Position numbers and translations under genes: made by a program | NCBI RefSeq assembly: GCF_026262505.1 | Contig: NC_067207.1 | Coordinates: 28,364,082 to 28,428,081 of the forward strand | Source: Trichomonas vaginalis G3 | Lineage: Eukaryota; Parabasalia; Trichomonadida; Trichomonadidae | Direction of reading: 5' to 3' | Length of the DNA stretch: 64,000 nucleotides | Notes under the pieces: generated by a model | What the model saw: the letters and a program-made list of their open reading frames with translations, nothing else | The model's database searches: none | Told to the model about the DNA's origin: nothing | In this document: piece after piece, positions 51,316-60,479 of the stretch | How the letters are laid out: every line of letters starts with the position of its first letter | Position numbering within the stretch: the stretch's first letter is position 1

Positions 51316-51617
51316 ACTGACTTCTCTCCGTCAAATATTGACAGTACGCCAGTTTTGACATAAAATTGTAAGATAAACTTACCTTTAGAAATATCTGTAA
51401 GTTTTGTTGTTATATTTTTGTCAACGTCAAGAACTTTCACCATTTCAGTTATACCAACTTTCTTTGCTTTATGGAAATATTTTGGTTCAGCAAATATTGC
51501 TATTCTATAACATTTACCATTGTTTGTATAAAGAACTATTCTATCAATGAACTTGTATTGTTTGTGTGTGTAAACTTTGTTCTGCTTCAATTCGAAGAGA
51601 TACTCGAATACGTCCAT
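51198..51617 (-). CDS. Unknown C protein, about 140 aa
   Basis: Starts MDVFEYLFELKQNKVYTHKQ, beta-rich (YKFIDRIVLYTNNGKCYRIA, KFILQFYVKTGVLSIFDG). Head-to-head with the CCG-motif gene across 18 bp; its 3' end overlaps the 3' end of the capsid gene. Function unknown. Confidence 0.45.
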   Translation of the reverse strand: MDVFEYLFELKQNKVYTHKQYKFIDRIVLYTNNGKCYRIAIFAEPKYFHKAKKVGITEMVKVLDVDKNITTKLTDISKGKFILQFYVKTGVLSIFDGEKSVQEQLTDLLPKSARWKLSLCQSEEPQQVSSNEFSKEHLP

Positions 51618-51635
51618 CTTTTTATTCTAAGTAAA
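51618..51635. promoter_or_regulatory. 18-bp divergent spacer
   Basis: CTTTTTATTCTAAGTAAA between start codons at 51617 (minus) and 51636 (plus). Shares TTTATTCT with the spacer at 29865-29881. Confidence 0.55.
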
Positions 51636-52217
51636 ATGTCATTTCCGAAAAATAGAAGCGTAAGTGTTTCAAAAGGTTTAATGGCGGTGGCAGATGTGAA
51701 GTTAAATTCACCAACTCAAACAAACAGTCAAAGTGTTGTTGTCAATGTCAAAGAAAGAGATGTTGAAGTGGGGAAACCATACGAAGACCAAGATGGTATA
51801 ACAATAGTTCCTGTAAAAGAACAACCAACATACCCTGAAGTTAGCAGAGACTTAAGTTCTGTTGCAGATATTCGAAACGACTACCAACAACTTAAAGACA
51901 AACTTAAAACTCAGGAGAAGATTTGTCAGGCTTTGGGTATAATGTTAAACTTGGTCGAACACAACCCTGTAAAAGTGAACTCATATGTCATTGCACCTCA
52001 TGAAGTCTTGAAAGAACTATTGAAACTTTTGACAGAGGCAGACGATATAAACATCAAAGAAATAGAACCCGACATTAGTTGCTGTGGTGTTTCATATAAT
52101 GTCATTGACAAGATATACGTTATGAAAGGAGGTGAAACGTTGAACTTAAAATATAGTTTCCCAGACGTCATAAAAATATTTGACGACCACAACATTTCAT
52201 TAAAATTTACTTGCTAA
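51636..52217 (+). CDS. CCG-motif minor virion-type protein (C)
   Basis: 193 residues from MSFPKNRSVSVSKGLMAV. Disordered N-terminal third, coiled coil near residue 85 (DYQQLKDKLKTQEKICQAL) and the C-terminal domain with DISCCGVSYNVIDKIYV, matching EIECCGQTPPF in element A (28218-28831). Core gene of both lineages; unknown role. It looks whole. Confidence 0.5.
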   Translation: MSFPKNRSVSVSKGLMAVADVKLNSPTQTNSQSVVVNVKERDVEVGKPYEDQDGITIVPVKEQPTYPEVSRDLSSVADIRNDYQQLKDKLKTQEKICQALGIMLNLVEHNPVKVNSYVIAPHEVLKELLKLLTEADDINIKEIEPDISCCGVSYNVIDKIYVMKGGETLNLKYSFPDVIKIFDDHNISLKFTC

Positions 52218-52221
52218 GTAA

Positions 52222-53035
52222 ATGGCAGAAGACATAGTGGTTTATACTATTACGACTAAAAACCCTGAGTCATATAATTCTATAACAACAAACTTACAAA
52301 GTCCTCAAGGACGATATTGTAAACTGACCTTAAACACGATGACGACTAAAGCCTGTTTTGCTTTTTGACACCAGAAGACTTTTTGTTGTGAATGGTAAAA
52401 AATACTTCTTTGAAGATACTTACTCAGATATACCACCAACAGGTTTTGTTGACTTATTTAATACTTTAAGGACGGATGTAACATGTGCTGCAACTAGAGC
52501 AGGTTTCATTATGTTTGGATGTCCGACTGAGTTTAGTATAAACGATATGAGCTATAATACAAAACTTATATCTGGTTTTTACTACCAACAGTTTCCTATA
52601 ACAGGAAAAGGTGTCATACAAGGAATGTCTGTTCCATTGACTTTAAGTACACCTATTTTATATATTGTTTCAAACTTAGGTTCAAAGTGCTATTCGAATG
52701 TCGACAGAAACTACTATGACCAAAAGATACTCATGCGTATAAACAACACTTTCTCTGCTGGTTTGCCTATTGTTCATTCGAATGCAGAGTTTTCAGCTTT
52801 AGTAAACTCAAACACTTTAGCAAACATAAACTTAACCTTAGTCGACGCAAACTTTGTTCCTGTAAAACTTTTATGTCCTATGTATTTGTCAATGACGGCA
52901 GAAAGTTTCGAATTGGAAGATGCAACTGGTGAAAGTATTGTACTACAAGAACAACTTCAACAACAAATAGCTCAAGAACAACAAATGCAACAAATGGAAC
53001 AAATGGAACAAATGCAACAACAAAGTCAAGAATAA
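52222..53035 (+). CDS. Minor capsid/penton-like protein (C)
   Basis: Starts MAEDIVVYTITTKNPESYN, with a beta-rich body (FVVNGKKYFFEDTYSDIPP), NLTLVDANFVPVKLLCPMYL near the end and a Gln/Met-rich tail (QQQMQQMEQMEQMQQQSQE). The LVDxxxxPVxL motif also ends the A gene at 29092-29864. Size and position following the capsid gene suit a penton base. About one interruption. Confidence 0.5.
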
Positions 53036-53063
53036 AAAAAATATTTTTTTTATTTTTATAAAA

Positions 53064-54298
53064 ATGTACAGAATAGACGTTTCAGATTTTTATGACTTCC
53101 AAGCGTTCAGAAATATGTGTCCATTTCGAGACTATAACAAAGCAGTCGAGAATTTGAAACGTTTAGTCATTTATGTTGACTCTGCCCCAGAATGTTATGT
53201 CATGAAAGAATGGGATGTTGTCTTTAACAAACCAAGAGCAACAATAGTTTCAGAACAAGAATGTAGACAGAAACTTAAGAAAATAAAAGTCGTACAAGTT
53301 GGAATGAAGATGTTAGATGCTTGGGATATCTTATTGTCAAAGTTAGAAGATTTTTCAGTTCGAGGTATAAAGTTCTATACACCTTCTCCAAACTTCTATT
53401 CTATCTTCACTGGATATAAATACGAACAAGTAGAATGGAAAGAAAATATTATAGAAGCTTGGTTAGACCATGTCAAAGAAATTATATGCAATGGAAACGA
53501 AGAGTCTATGAGTATATCTTATGTTGGTTTGCAAACATCTTACAACATCCAAGTGCTAAAAATGAAACTGCTCTCATTATAATTGGAAAACAAGGAACAG
53601 GTAAGAACACATTCTTTACAGATATCTTGTGCAAACTGTTAGAGGGCTATTCGAATCCGAATATGACAAACTTAGAAAACATCTGTGGCAAGTTTAACTC
53701 CTCAATAGAGAATATGAAACTTATAGTTTGCAATGAACTTCAAAGTATAGATACAACAAAAGTTTTGAACTCAGATGCTTTGAAGAGTCTTATAACAGAC
53801 AAAGTTGGAGTTGTTGAAAGAAAGTATAAAGACCAAAGAGTTTGTGAAAATGTTGCAAACTTCATTATGGTTTCAAACAATTCTGTTCCGATGAAGTTAG
53901 AAAGTTCTGACAGAAGATATGTAGTTGTCAGAACGTCAGAAGCTCATATGCAAGATACAGAATATTTTGACGACTTAGCAGAAACTTTGACACCTAACTT
54001 TTACAACCACTTGTTCTCATATTTCATGACATTAGATATTTCTAAGTTCAATCCAAGACAAATTCCACATACCGAAGAAAGACAAACATTGTTAGAAGCA
54101 AACAAGAGTGTATATGAACTGTTTATAGATGAGACTAACTTTGAGTGTTTAGATGAAAGGTCATTGTACGATTCGTATAAACAATATTGTCAAGAGTATG
54201 GTTATATGGCAGCTTCTAAACGTACATTCTTGGCAAATGTCAAAAGTCTTTTAGATGTTCAGAACGGCGTATATACAAAGAAAAATTTTTCTGAGTAA
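53064..54298 (+). CDS. SF3 (D5/DUF5906-like) replicative helicase (C)
   Basis: The N-terminal 160 residues are a D5_N-like region of unknown detail (YRIDVSDFYDFQAF and following). The helicase core has Walker A IIIGKQGTGKN, motif B-like MKLIVCNELQSI, and motif C NFIMVSNNSVP followed by the DRRYVVV arginine region. It resembles the primase-helicases of poxviruses, phages and Polinton-like viruses. It would unwind the element's DNA during replication; no primase active site was recognised in the N-terminus. About one interruption. Confidence 0.75.
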
Positions 54299-54334
54299 AT
54301 TTTATAAAAAATATATATTTTTATTTTATTTGAA

Positions 54335-54915
54335 ATGTACGCTGAGTTTGTTGGAGAAGACCGTTGGGAAACTTGTTTGTTAGATGAGAAATATGAAATT
54401 CACTGTTGTGAGTCATTTGAAGTCAGAAAAAAAGAGACAAAAAGAGTTTTAAGCGAATGGGAGCAAAATAACGGATATGCTAGGATGAAGATGAGTGGAA
54501 AAAACTATTTAAACATATTGTCATTGCAACTCATTTTATACCGAATCCTAACAATTTACCTTTTGTAGACCATATAAACCATATAAGAAATGACAATAGA
54601 CTTGAAAACTTGCGTTGGGTTACTCGTTCTAAAACAATAAGAACAAAGGCAAATTTGGAGATATAGTATTCGAATTTGTCGACGAACTAGAAGATGAAGC
54701 AATTGAAATTACAGACTATGGTAAGCATACGTTTGAGTTTTACTACTATAGCGAAGAACAAGACTCTTTCTACTTTTATACCGGCGTAAACTATAGAAAA
54801 TTACAAGTATATTTTACTAAGGAAGGCTATGCTTATGTAAACGCTAGAGATACAGATGGAAAACGCGTTCAAATACGTCTTAACAAATTCAAGAAGCTAT
54901 ATGGCATACCATTTT
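54335..54915 (+). CDS. HNH endonuclease-like gene with MTKT-type C-terminal domain (C), broken
   Basis: Starts MYAEFVGEDRWETC. An HNH signature is seen in the middle (HINHIRNDNRLENLRWV), and the C-terminal part (EITDYGKHTFEFYYY, ARDTDGKRVQIRLNKFKKLY) matches the stand-alone tip proteins of A and B. HNH genes of this shape act as homing endonucleases in phages and giant viruses. About two interruptions. Confidence 0.65.
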
Positions 54916-54960
54916 AAAACGTTTTTTATAAAAAAATATTTTTTTTATCCGATAGAAAAG

Positions 54961-55380
54961 ATGACGAAATATATTTCAGTCAACAAATATATGTCAGGAC
55001 TTAAAGAAGAACTAGACCCATTCGCTTATTTGAATGTTTACTTCTACCATTTTGAAAAGTCTACATTTGACAAAGTTTGGAACATCGAACCCGTTAAGTT
55101 TGCTATTGTGACTAAAAATGGTGCGAAATTTGAAGACTTAGACATAGAAGGTTTGTTAGCAGTCAAAGAAAATTTTGACAGAAGGTTCTCAAACCTTAAA
55201 GAAGGCAAAGCATACAAACTTGTTATACCTTATGAACCAAAGAAAGCAGACGACTATGAATATTATGAGTCTAAGATAGTTGAAGTTCAAGGTAAATTGG
55301 GTAAAAAGATTTTAGAGTCTAAGCCAGTGTTTGCTCCTAAAGAGGAAGAGAACATTGACATTGACCCAGAAATGTTCTAA
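54961..55380 (+). CDS. Unknown protein with acidic IDIDPE tail (C)
   Basis: 139 residues from MTKYISVNKYMSGLKEELD, after an AAAAATATTTTTTTTATCC promoter-like stretch. Body of beta/alpha character (KFAIVTKNGAKFEDLDIEGL, KAYKLVIPYEPKKA) and tail EEENIDIDPEMF. Counterpart of 36334-36807 in A. Next to the helicase and HNH genes; single-stranded-DNA-binding role possible from the acidic tail, not proven. It looks whole. Confidence 0.45.
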   Translation: MTKYISVNKYMSGLKEELDPFAYLNVYFYHFEKSTFDKVWNIEPVKFAIVTKNGAKFEDLDIEGLLAVKENFDRRFSNLKEGKAYKLVIPYEPKKADDYEYYESKIVEVQGKLGKKILESKPVFAPKEEENIDIDPEMF

Positions 55381-55396
55381 AAATAAAATTTTATTT

Positions 55397-55852
55397 TTAC
55401 ATGTCATATCTCACCTTCTCTGGAACTGGTTCAGGTTCTTTCTTCTCTTCTTCTACTTTCTTTTCTTTCTTTTCTCTCTTCTTCTTCTTCTCTGGTGGAG
55501 TTATGTCAAATTTGGCGCAACCATATTTATGTAAAAGGTCTTTGTCCTTTAATAGCTCTTCTATTCTGTTTTCTATTTCATCTTCAAGAACAGCGCATGT
55601 GTCTTCTTTGCATTCTAAGAACTTTTGTTGGACTTCATCTTTCCAATCGGCGTCATCTCTGTCAACAAGTCTGTCATTGACAAATTTTAAGACTGCTCTT
55701 TGTAATGTTTTATGGTTCTTGTCATATTCCCAGAAACAGAACTTTAGAACAAATTCACCTTTCTTGTTTACACTATGTAAGATTTTATGGTCGACAGAAG
55801 TTTTAGAGTCGAAAAGCTTGTCTCGAATATAGATAGCGAAATCGCTAGACAT
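55397..55852 (-). CDS. Unknown C protein with charged Lys/Glu tail
   Basis: 151 residues from MSSDFAIYIRDKLFDSKTSV. N-terminal globular part, then a Lys/Glu-rich low-complexity tail (EKKKKREKKEKKVEEEKKEP). Divergent from the ATPase by 36 bp. No family recognised. It looks whole. Confidence 0.45.
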   Translation of the reverse strand: MSSDFAIYIRDKLFDSKTSVDHKILHSVNKKGEFVLKFCFWEYDKNHKTLQRAVLKFVNDRLVDRDDADWKDEVQQKFLECKEDTCAVLEDEIENRIEELLKDKDLLHKYGCAKFDITPPEKKKKREKKEKKVEEEKKEPEPVPEKVRYDM

Positions 55853-55888
55853 TTTCTAAAAGATAAAAATTTTAATTTTTCTAAAAAT

Positions 55889-56763
55889 ATGTTAGAAAAA
55901 AAGTTTGCTGACATTGACAAGAAATTTGAGAATGTTTTGAAGAAGAACAAGAGGAAGTTGGAAAATGCTCAGATAAAACCCATACATGACAAGTTCTTAT
56001 TTGCTCAGAATGGTATAACAGGTCTAATTGCACCACCTGGGTCGGGTAAGACTTTCACTTATCTTAAAATGGCTGCACAACAACAAGAACTAGATGAGAA
56101 GAACCCATTCTATGAGTTAGTTGTCATTTGTAGTACTTCGGGTCAATTTGACCAAACCGTCAATTCGTTCAAAGATATTATAAAGAAGTCTAAGTTAGTA
56201 TGTATAAAAGACTCTGAGTTGTTAGATTGGATAAAGAAGTACCAAAGAAGAGTTTTGAAGTACAATGCTATAAATGAGTATGTCAATTCGAAGTTTAAAG
56301 ACCCAAATGAGGAAATGCAGAGAATATTAGAGAAGAAACACTTCAGAAACAAACAGAAAGAGATAGAATACATTTCGAAGAAATTGCAATCTTACGATTG
56401 GAAGACTTACCCTCACAGATGTCTTTTATCTTAGATGACTTTGCTTCTCATCCTTTGTTAAAGAATAGAGAACAAGACATGTGTCGAATTCTTAAGAAGC
56501 TCAGACACTTTAACATCTCAGTCGTAATATGTGTACAGACAGCAAAGAGTTTAAGTAAGGATGTTAAAAGAATACTTACTGATATCATACTTTTCCCTGG
56601 ATTGTCCGAAGACGATTTCATGGAACTTATGAAAGAGTCCATGGCAGGTAAGTTTGACAGACATGAACTATGGGAGAAGTACAAAGTCATACAAGACCCT
56701 CATACTTCTTTCAGAATTCATATCTACGCAAACAAAGTTCAAATTGTAAAAAGTCAAGCTTGA
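55889..56763 (+). CDS. Packaging ATPase (C)
   Basis: Starts MLEKKFADIDKKFENVLKKN at 55889, a helical lead, then Walker A LIAPPGSGKT at about residues 46-55 and Walker B SFILDDFASH, followed by LRHFNISVVICVQTAKSLS. The same family as the M1 and A ATPases but more distant (APPGSGKT rather than GKMGSGKT). About one interruption. Confidence 0.8.
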
Positions 56764-56777
56764 AAAATAAAGAGTTC

Positions 56778-57671
56778 ATTTACTCTTCCTCTTTGAAGTT
56801 GTCAAAATACTCTGTTATTTTTTCCTTTAACAATGGCAAATCTTCTTTGAATGTAAGTATTGTACAACCTTTCATATCATAGTGTTTGAGGTAACGTATC
56901 TTGAACTATCTGTTTAACATCTTCATTTGGTGTCATTGAAATCGGTAAGTTTTCGCGATAGAACCAATTTCTGTCAGATTTGTAAATCTTAGCAAGGTCG
57001 TAAAAGCTTTTGTTGTTTCTTCTGACTAAATGCAACATAACCATATCTCTGTCTTCTTCATTTTCCATCTCTTCAGTGTAAATCATATACTTATAGTTCT
57101 TTTCCTTTCCTTTTGGTACCGAACGTGGTATTCTTTTCTGTATGTTTTTGTCTTTTGCTTCAAGCTTGTTCTCTAGCTCTTCACGTTCTTGTCTATGAAG
57201 TTCGTCAAGAAGTCTGTAAATATACCAAGCGTAACGAGGTGAAGCCCACATTGCAACAGCATTTACAAGAAGTCTATGTACATACCAACCTCTCAAACCA
57301 TTTGGCAAATTTTCACGATTTTCATAGAGTTTTGGCGACTGGGGTTTTTCTCCCACTCGCAATTTTTCACGATTTTCATAGAGTTTTGGCGACTGGGGTT
57401 TTTCTCCCACTCGCTGTTCTTCACGATTTTCAGAAAAAAGTCTGTCTCGCTGTGCTTCATTTAATAGTTCAATAGTGCTTTGGTTCCTAAACCAGTCTTT
57501 AGGAACCTTAGTATCTGGTGCAAAACATGCTGTCAAAATACTTTGCATTTGGTACATGTCATCTTTGACCGAACGAATGAGACGTAACTGTTTGTTAAAC
57601 TGAACCCACTCGTATTCTTCACTTATGGCTTCATGAACGATAGCAGTTGTTGTGTTCTCTGTTGTTGACAT
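56778..57671 (-). CDS. KilA-N-like/DUF3627-like protein (C)
   Basis: Starts MSTTENTTTAIVHEAISEEY. Counterpart of 35158-35984 in A: KilA-N second half (LRGWYVHRLLVNAVAMWASP), coiled coil (DELHRQEREELENKLEAKD), and DUF3627-like C-terminus (RIPRSVPKGKEKNYKYMIYT; YRENLPISMTPNEDVKQIV). Unlike A it contains a direct repeat of 18 residues (RVGEKPQSPKLYENRE type). The upstream promoter carries the TTATTTTGTATGTAAAGAC motif as in A. About one interruption. Confidence 0.62.
57310..57417. repeat. 54-bp tandem duplication inside the KilA-N-like gene
   Basis: Two in-frame copies of a unit starting TTTCACGATTTTCATAGAG with a third, partial start (TTCACGATTTTCAG). Encodes the VGEKPQSPKL repeat. Absent from the A copy of the gene. 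Confidence 0.75.
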
Positions 57672-57759
57672 ATCTGTCTTTACATACAAAATAAAAAAAT
57701 AAAAAAAAATAAAATTAGCGTTATTTTCTATCTTGTATAAAAGACCAAAAATAAACGCT

Positions 57760-58372
57760 TTACATGTATTTTTCAGCAACTTCGTCAAATAATTTTATAG
57801 CTTTATCTATCTCATCTACTTCAAACGTTTCTTTACCTTTTATGGGAGCACCATACATTTTCTCAAACTTTTCAAGTAGTTCTGTTTCAGCAGCTCTCAT
57901 ATCGTTAACAAACGCAACCTTAACTCTATTGACTGTAGAGTCATATCTTTGAGTTATATTAAATGTTCTTCCTATCTTATATCTCTTTGTATTGAAGTCC
58001 TTCGGTTTCTGAACGATGTAAAGTAAGCCTTCACTGCAACGTTCAGTATCGAATGAACCATATGTTATGAAGTTATATCCAACAACTGGGTCAATCCAGA
58101 ACAAAACTACTGGTATAAGACTTTTGTCGATGAGATATGCTCTTGTTCCATAGAATCTTACCGATATCATAAGCTCAGGATTTCTTGTCAAAATTTTCTG
58201 AGTTGAAGCATTTCTAACCCAGTCGGGATGTTTTCTTTTCAGATAGTGTTAGAATGTCTGACAAAGAATATTTGTTGTATTTCTTTGAGTATCTTACGTT
58301 TAAATCACCAATTCTAACCATTTTGGTGTCATTGTCTATCTTTCTAACTGTTTCAAACTCAATGTTTAACAT
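57760..58372 (-). CDS. T5orf172/GIY-YIG-like protein (C)
   Basis: Counterpart of 34459-35070 in A with the same signature (GLLYIVQKPKDF, RYKIGRTFNITQRYDS) and start region (MLNIEFETVRKIDNDTK). It lies directly upstream of the KilA-N/DUF3627-like gene, the same pairing as in A but on the other strand. Large DNA viruses commonly fuse or pair these domains. About one interruption. Confidence 0.65.
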
Positions 58373-58484
58373 TTCTGTTCTTACATACAAAATAAAAAAA
58401 ATAAAAAAAATAAAAACTAACTTTTTTTTTCTGTCTTAAGGAAATTCATGAATTTTGTTGCTGAATTCAATAAAAATATATTTT

Positions 58485-58533
58485 AGGTGAAGAGGTGAGA
58501 TTTCACCTCTTTTTTCACCTGTTTTTTCACCTC
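58485..58533. promoter_or_regulatory. AGGTGA array with palindrome (site 6)
   Basis: AGGTGAAGAGGTGAGATTTC then CACC words at 12-bp spacing; the palindrome centre is GATTTC here instead of GATCTC. Confidence 0.65.
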
Positions 58534-58612
58534 ATGAATTTTCATGATTTCATCGTAAATGTTTTGTCAAAACTTCTTCGTAATGAGCGTAAATGACCCA
58601 AAAATATATTTT

Positions 58613-58661
58613 AGGTGAAGAGGTGAGATTTCACCTCTTTTTTCACCTGTTTTTTCACCTC
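58613..58661. promoter_or_regulatory. AGGTGA array with palindrome (site 7)
   Basis: Identical in layout and nearly in sequence to site 6, 128 bp further on. Confidence 0.65.
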
Positions 58662-58711
58662 AGTTATTTTATAAGCGTTTTACATGAATTGTATGATGTA
58701 TATTTGAAATC

Positions 58712-59584
58712 CTAAACAATTTCGTAGCTTCTATTTCTTTCTTTTAGTACATCGAATGTTTTAACTATGCCGAAGGTTTCTTTATACTTCTTCTTGACAT
58801 CTGAAAGAAGGAAATCTTCTGCTGTTGGATAGTTTTTGTTCAGAAATTCTAACATGTCCATTTTATCTTCTGCTGGTTTTTCTGCTTCTTTCTTTAAATC
58901 TGCATAGTCGTTTCTCATTCTTTCTATCTCTTTGACGGAGTAGTTATATTTCCTCATCGCTGCCTTACATTTTGAACATTGCGGGTTCATTTTTGCGTTA
59001 TACATTGAAATTTGACCTGCTAAAACAACTAAGGCGTCAATTGCTCTCTTCATCTCGAACATAGCGGGTTTTATTTGTTCGTTCCATACCTTACCCCTAC
59101 TATCTTTATCTCTTATTTCCCAAACACATTTTGCAACTAACGAAACAAAGTTGTCGTAGGTCTTAAACTCCCCAGATTTATATATGTCAGAGATGTTCTT
59201 ATATACCATATCGCAATCTTTGTCCATGACTTTGTGGTTGCAATGAAATCCAAGAAACTCATAGTTAACCTTTCGTATGAACTTCTTTATTTCTACTGAG
59301 TCAGTTGCTTTGACTTCTATTTCATCGAATTCTGGAATAGTGAGTTTTTGTTGTTGGATTTCAGGAAGTTTAGGTAGATGGTCAATAATATCCTGCATTT
59401 CATAAAGATACTGTTCATTTGTTTCATCTTTCGCAGTGCAATCTAAATCTCCTTGGAGAAGTTCTTGCTTTATCTTCTGGATTTCTGTTTCGAAAGTATA
59501 TGAAGAAGGAATGAAGCTTTTCATCTCTACTAACATTGAAGTTGGGTTCATGACTAAAGAGTTTGGTGCTGTTGTTGCTAACAT
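58712..59584 (-). CDS. Unknown C protein with possible zinc-binding cysteines
   Basis: 290 residues from MLATTAPNSLVMNPTSMLVE at 59584. Helical, with HCNHKVMDKDC and NPQCSKCKAAM segments that could bind a metal, and a conserved-looking C-terminus (YPTAEDFLLSDVKKKYKETF). The promoter TTTTTTATTTTTATTGTAAG is shared with the KilA-N gene at 60399. Function unknown. It looks whole. Confidence 0.5.
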   Translation of the reverse strand: MLATTAPNSLVMNPTSMLVEMKSFIPSSYTFETEIQKIKQELLQGDLDCTAKDETNEQYLYEMQDIIDHLPKLPEIQQQKLTIPEFDEIEVKATDSVEIKKFIRKVNYEFLGFHCNHKVMDKDCDMVYKNISDIYKSGEFKTYDNFVSLVAKCVWEIRDKDSRGKVWNEQIKPAMFEMKRAIDALVVLAGQISMYNAKMNPQCSKCKAAMRKYNYSVKEIERMRNDYADLKKEAEKPAEDKMDMLEFLNKNYPTAEDFLLSDVKKKYKETFGIVKTFDVLKERNRSYEIV

Positions 59585-59657
59585 GTTCTTACAATAAAAA
59601 TAAAAAAATATTTTTTTAAAAAAACCAACTTTATTTTTTATTTCGGGAAAATTCATG

Positions 59658-59706
59658 AGGTGAAAAAAGAGGTGAAAAAAGAGGTGAAATCTCACCTCTT
59701 CACCTA
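59658..59706. promoter_or_regulatory. AGGTGA array with palindrome (site 8)
   Basis: GAGGTGAAAAAAGAGGTGAA, GAGGTGAAATCTCACCTCTT; about 75 bp upstream of the gene starting at 59584. Confidence 0.65.
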
Positions 59707-59736
59707 AAATATTTTTTGTCGAAAAAAATGGTTCAT

Positions 59737-60399
59737 TTACTCACAATATTTTTGTACAAAACAACCCCAAGCTTTTAACCTCTCTTCTGCAGCTTCTAAT
59801 GCTATCTTAGCGAGTTCATATTCTCTAAATTCTCTCTTTAAATCTTCTTGTTCCCATTGGTCTAGTTCGTATGGCGAGTCTCTATAACCAGAACATATCT
59901 CACGTTCATGTTCTATTTGTTTTTCATGCATTTTTCTAACTTCTTCTTCGAACAAAGGTTTAGCATTTTCTACTGTATCTTCAAGTTCTTCTTCATCTAA
60001 CTTCTCATGAACTTTCTTGTCTATGGAATCCAAAATTTTTCCAACTGCTATACAATATTTTGGAGAAGCCCACATTGCTATATAGTTTACAAGTCTTGGG
60101 TCTACATACGTTCCTCTAACCTGTTTGATTTCATCAGGAATTCCTGCATGAACTGTGTATAAAAAGCAACCCGCGGAATTCCGCGGGTTGGTATATTCTT
60201 CACAAAATGCCTCAAAATACTCTTCCCAGGACTTATTTTCCAACAACCTTCTAAAGTCTTTCCTAAACTGCTGACACATCTTTGTTGCATTTATATAACC
60301 ATCCTTGTCTCTACGTAAGACTTCAATACCGTTGTAAGTGCCTTTTGTGAATGTTTCGCCATTAGATTTGTTCGTGAACGTTTTTGCTTCGACTGTCAT
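59737..60399 (-). CDS. KilA-N domain protein (C)
   Basis: 220 residues. Complete KilA-N domain at about residues 18-125: NGIEVLRRDKDGYINATKMC, FRRLLENKSWEEYFEAFCEE and GTYVDPRLVNYIAMWASPKY. A charged coiled-coil tail follows (KMHEKQIEHEREI; LAKIALEAAEERLKAW). A DNA-binding regulator of the kind found in large DNA viruses. Between the two KilA-N halves a 24-bp perfect palindrome adds NPRNSAG, an in-frame insertion-like feature. It looks whole. Confidence 0.75.
   Translation of the reverse strand: MTVEAKTFTNKSNGETFTKGTYNGIEVLRRDKDGYINATKMCQQFRKDFRRLLENKSWEEYFEAFCEEYTNPRNSAGCFLYTVHAGIPDEIKQVRGTYVDPRLVNYIAMWASPKYCIAVGKILDSIDKKVHEKLDEEELEDTVENAKPLFEEEVRKMHEKQIEHEREICSGYRDSPYELDQWEQEDLKREFREYELAKIALEAAEERLKAWGCFVQKYCE
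60167..60190. repeat. 24-bp perfect palindrome inside the KilA-N gene
   Basis: CAACCCGCGGAA followed by its exact reverse complement. It is GC-rich in an AT-rich gene and in frame. Confidence 0.85.
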
Positions 60400-60479
60400 A
60401 CTGTTCTTACAATAAAAATAAAAAAATATTTTTGAGTGGTACGTCGGACATTCGTTTGTGGCTTAACCGTCGGACCACA
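60400..60479. promoter_or_regulatory. Promoter region of the KilA-N gene
   Basis: Read on the minus strand it is AAAATATTTTTTTATTTTTA then TTGTAAGAACAGT before the ATG at 60399, the same arrangement as before the gene at 59584. Confidence 0.5.

Larger units (their letters stand above)
58373..58711. other. Intergenic region with AGGTGA sites 6 and 7
   Basis: Contains the T5orf172 promoter and two AGGTGA arrays embedded in a repeated unit of about 128 bp (compare 58477-58545 with 58603-58670). No gene. Confidence 0.55.

Noticed and set aside
55401-55832. Plus-strand Ser/Phe-rich open frame
   Set aside because: Complement of the Lys/Glu-rich gene at 55397-55852.
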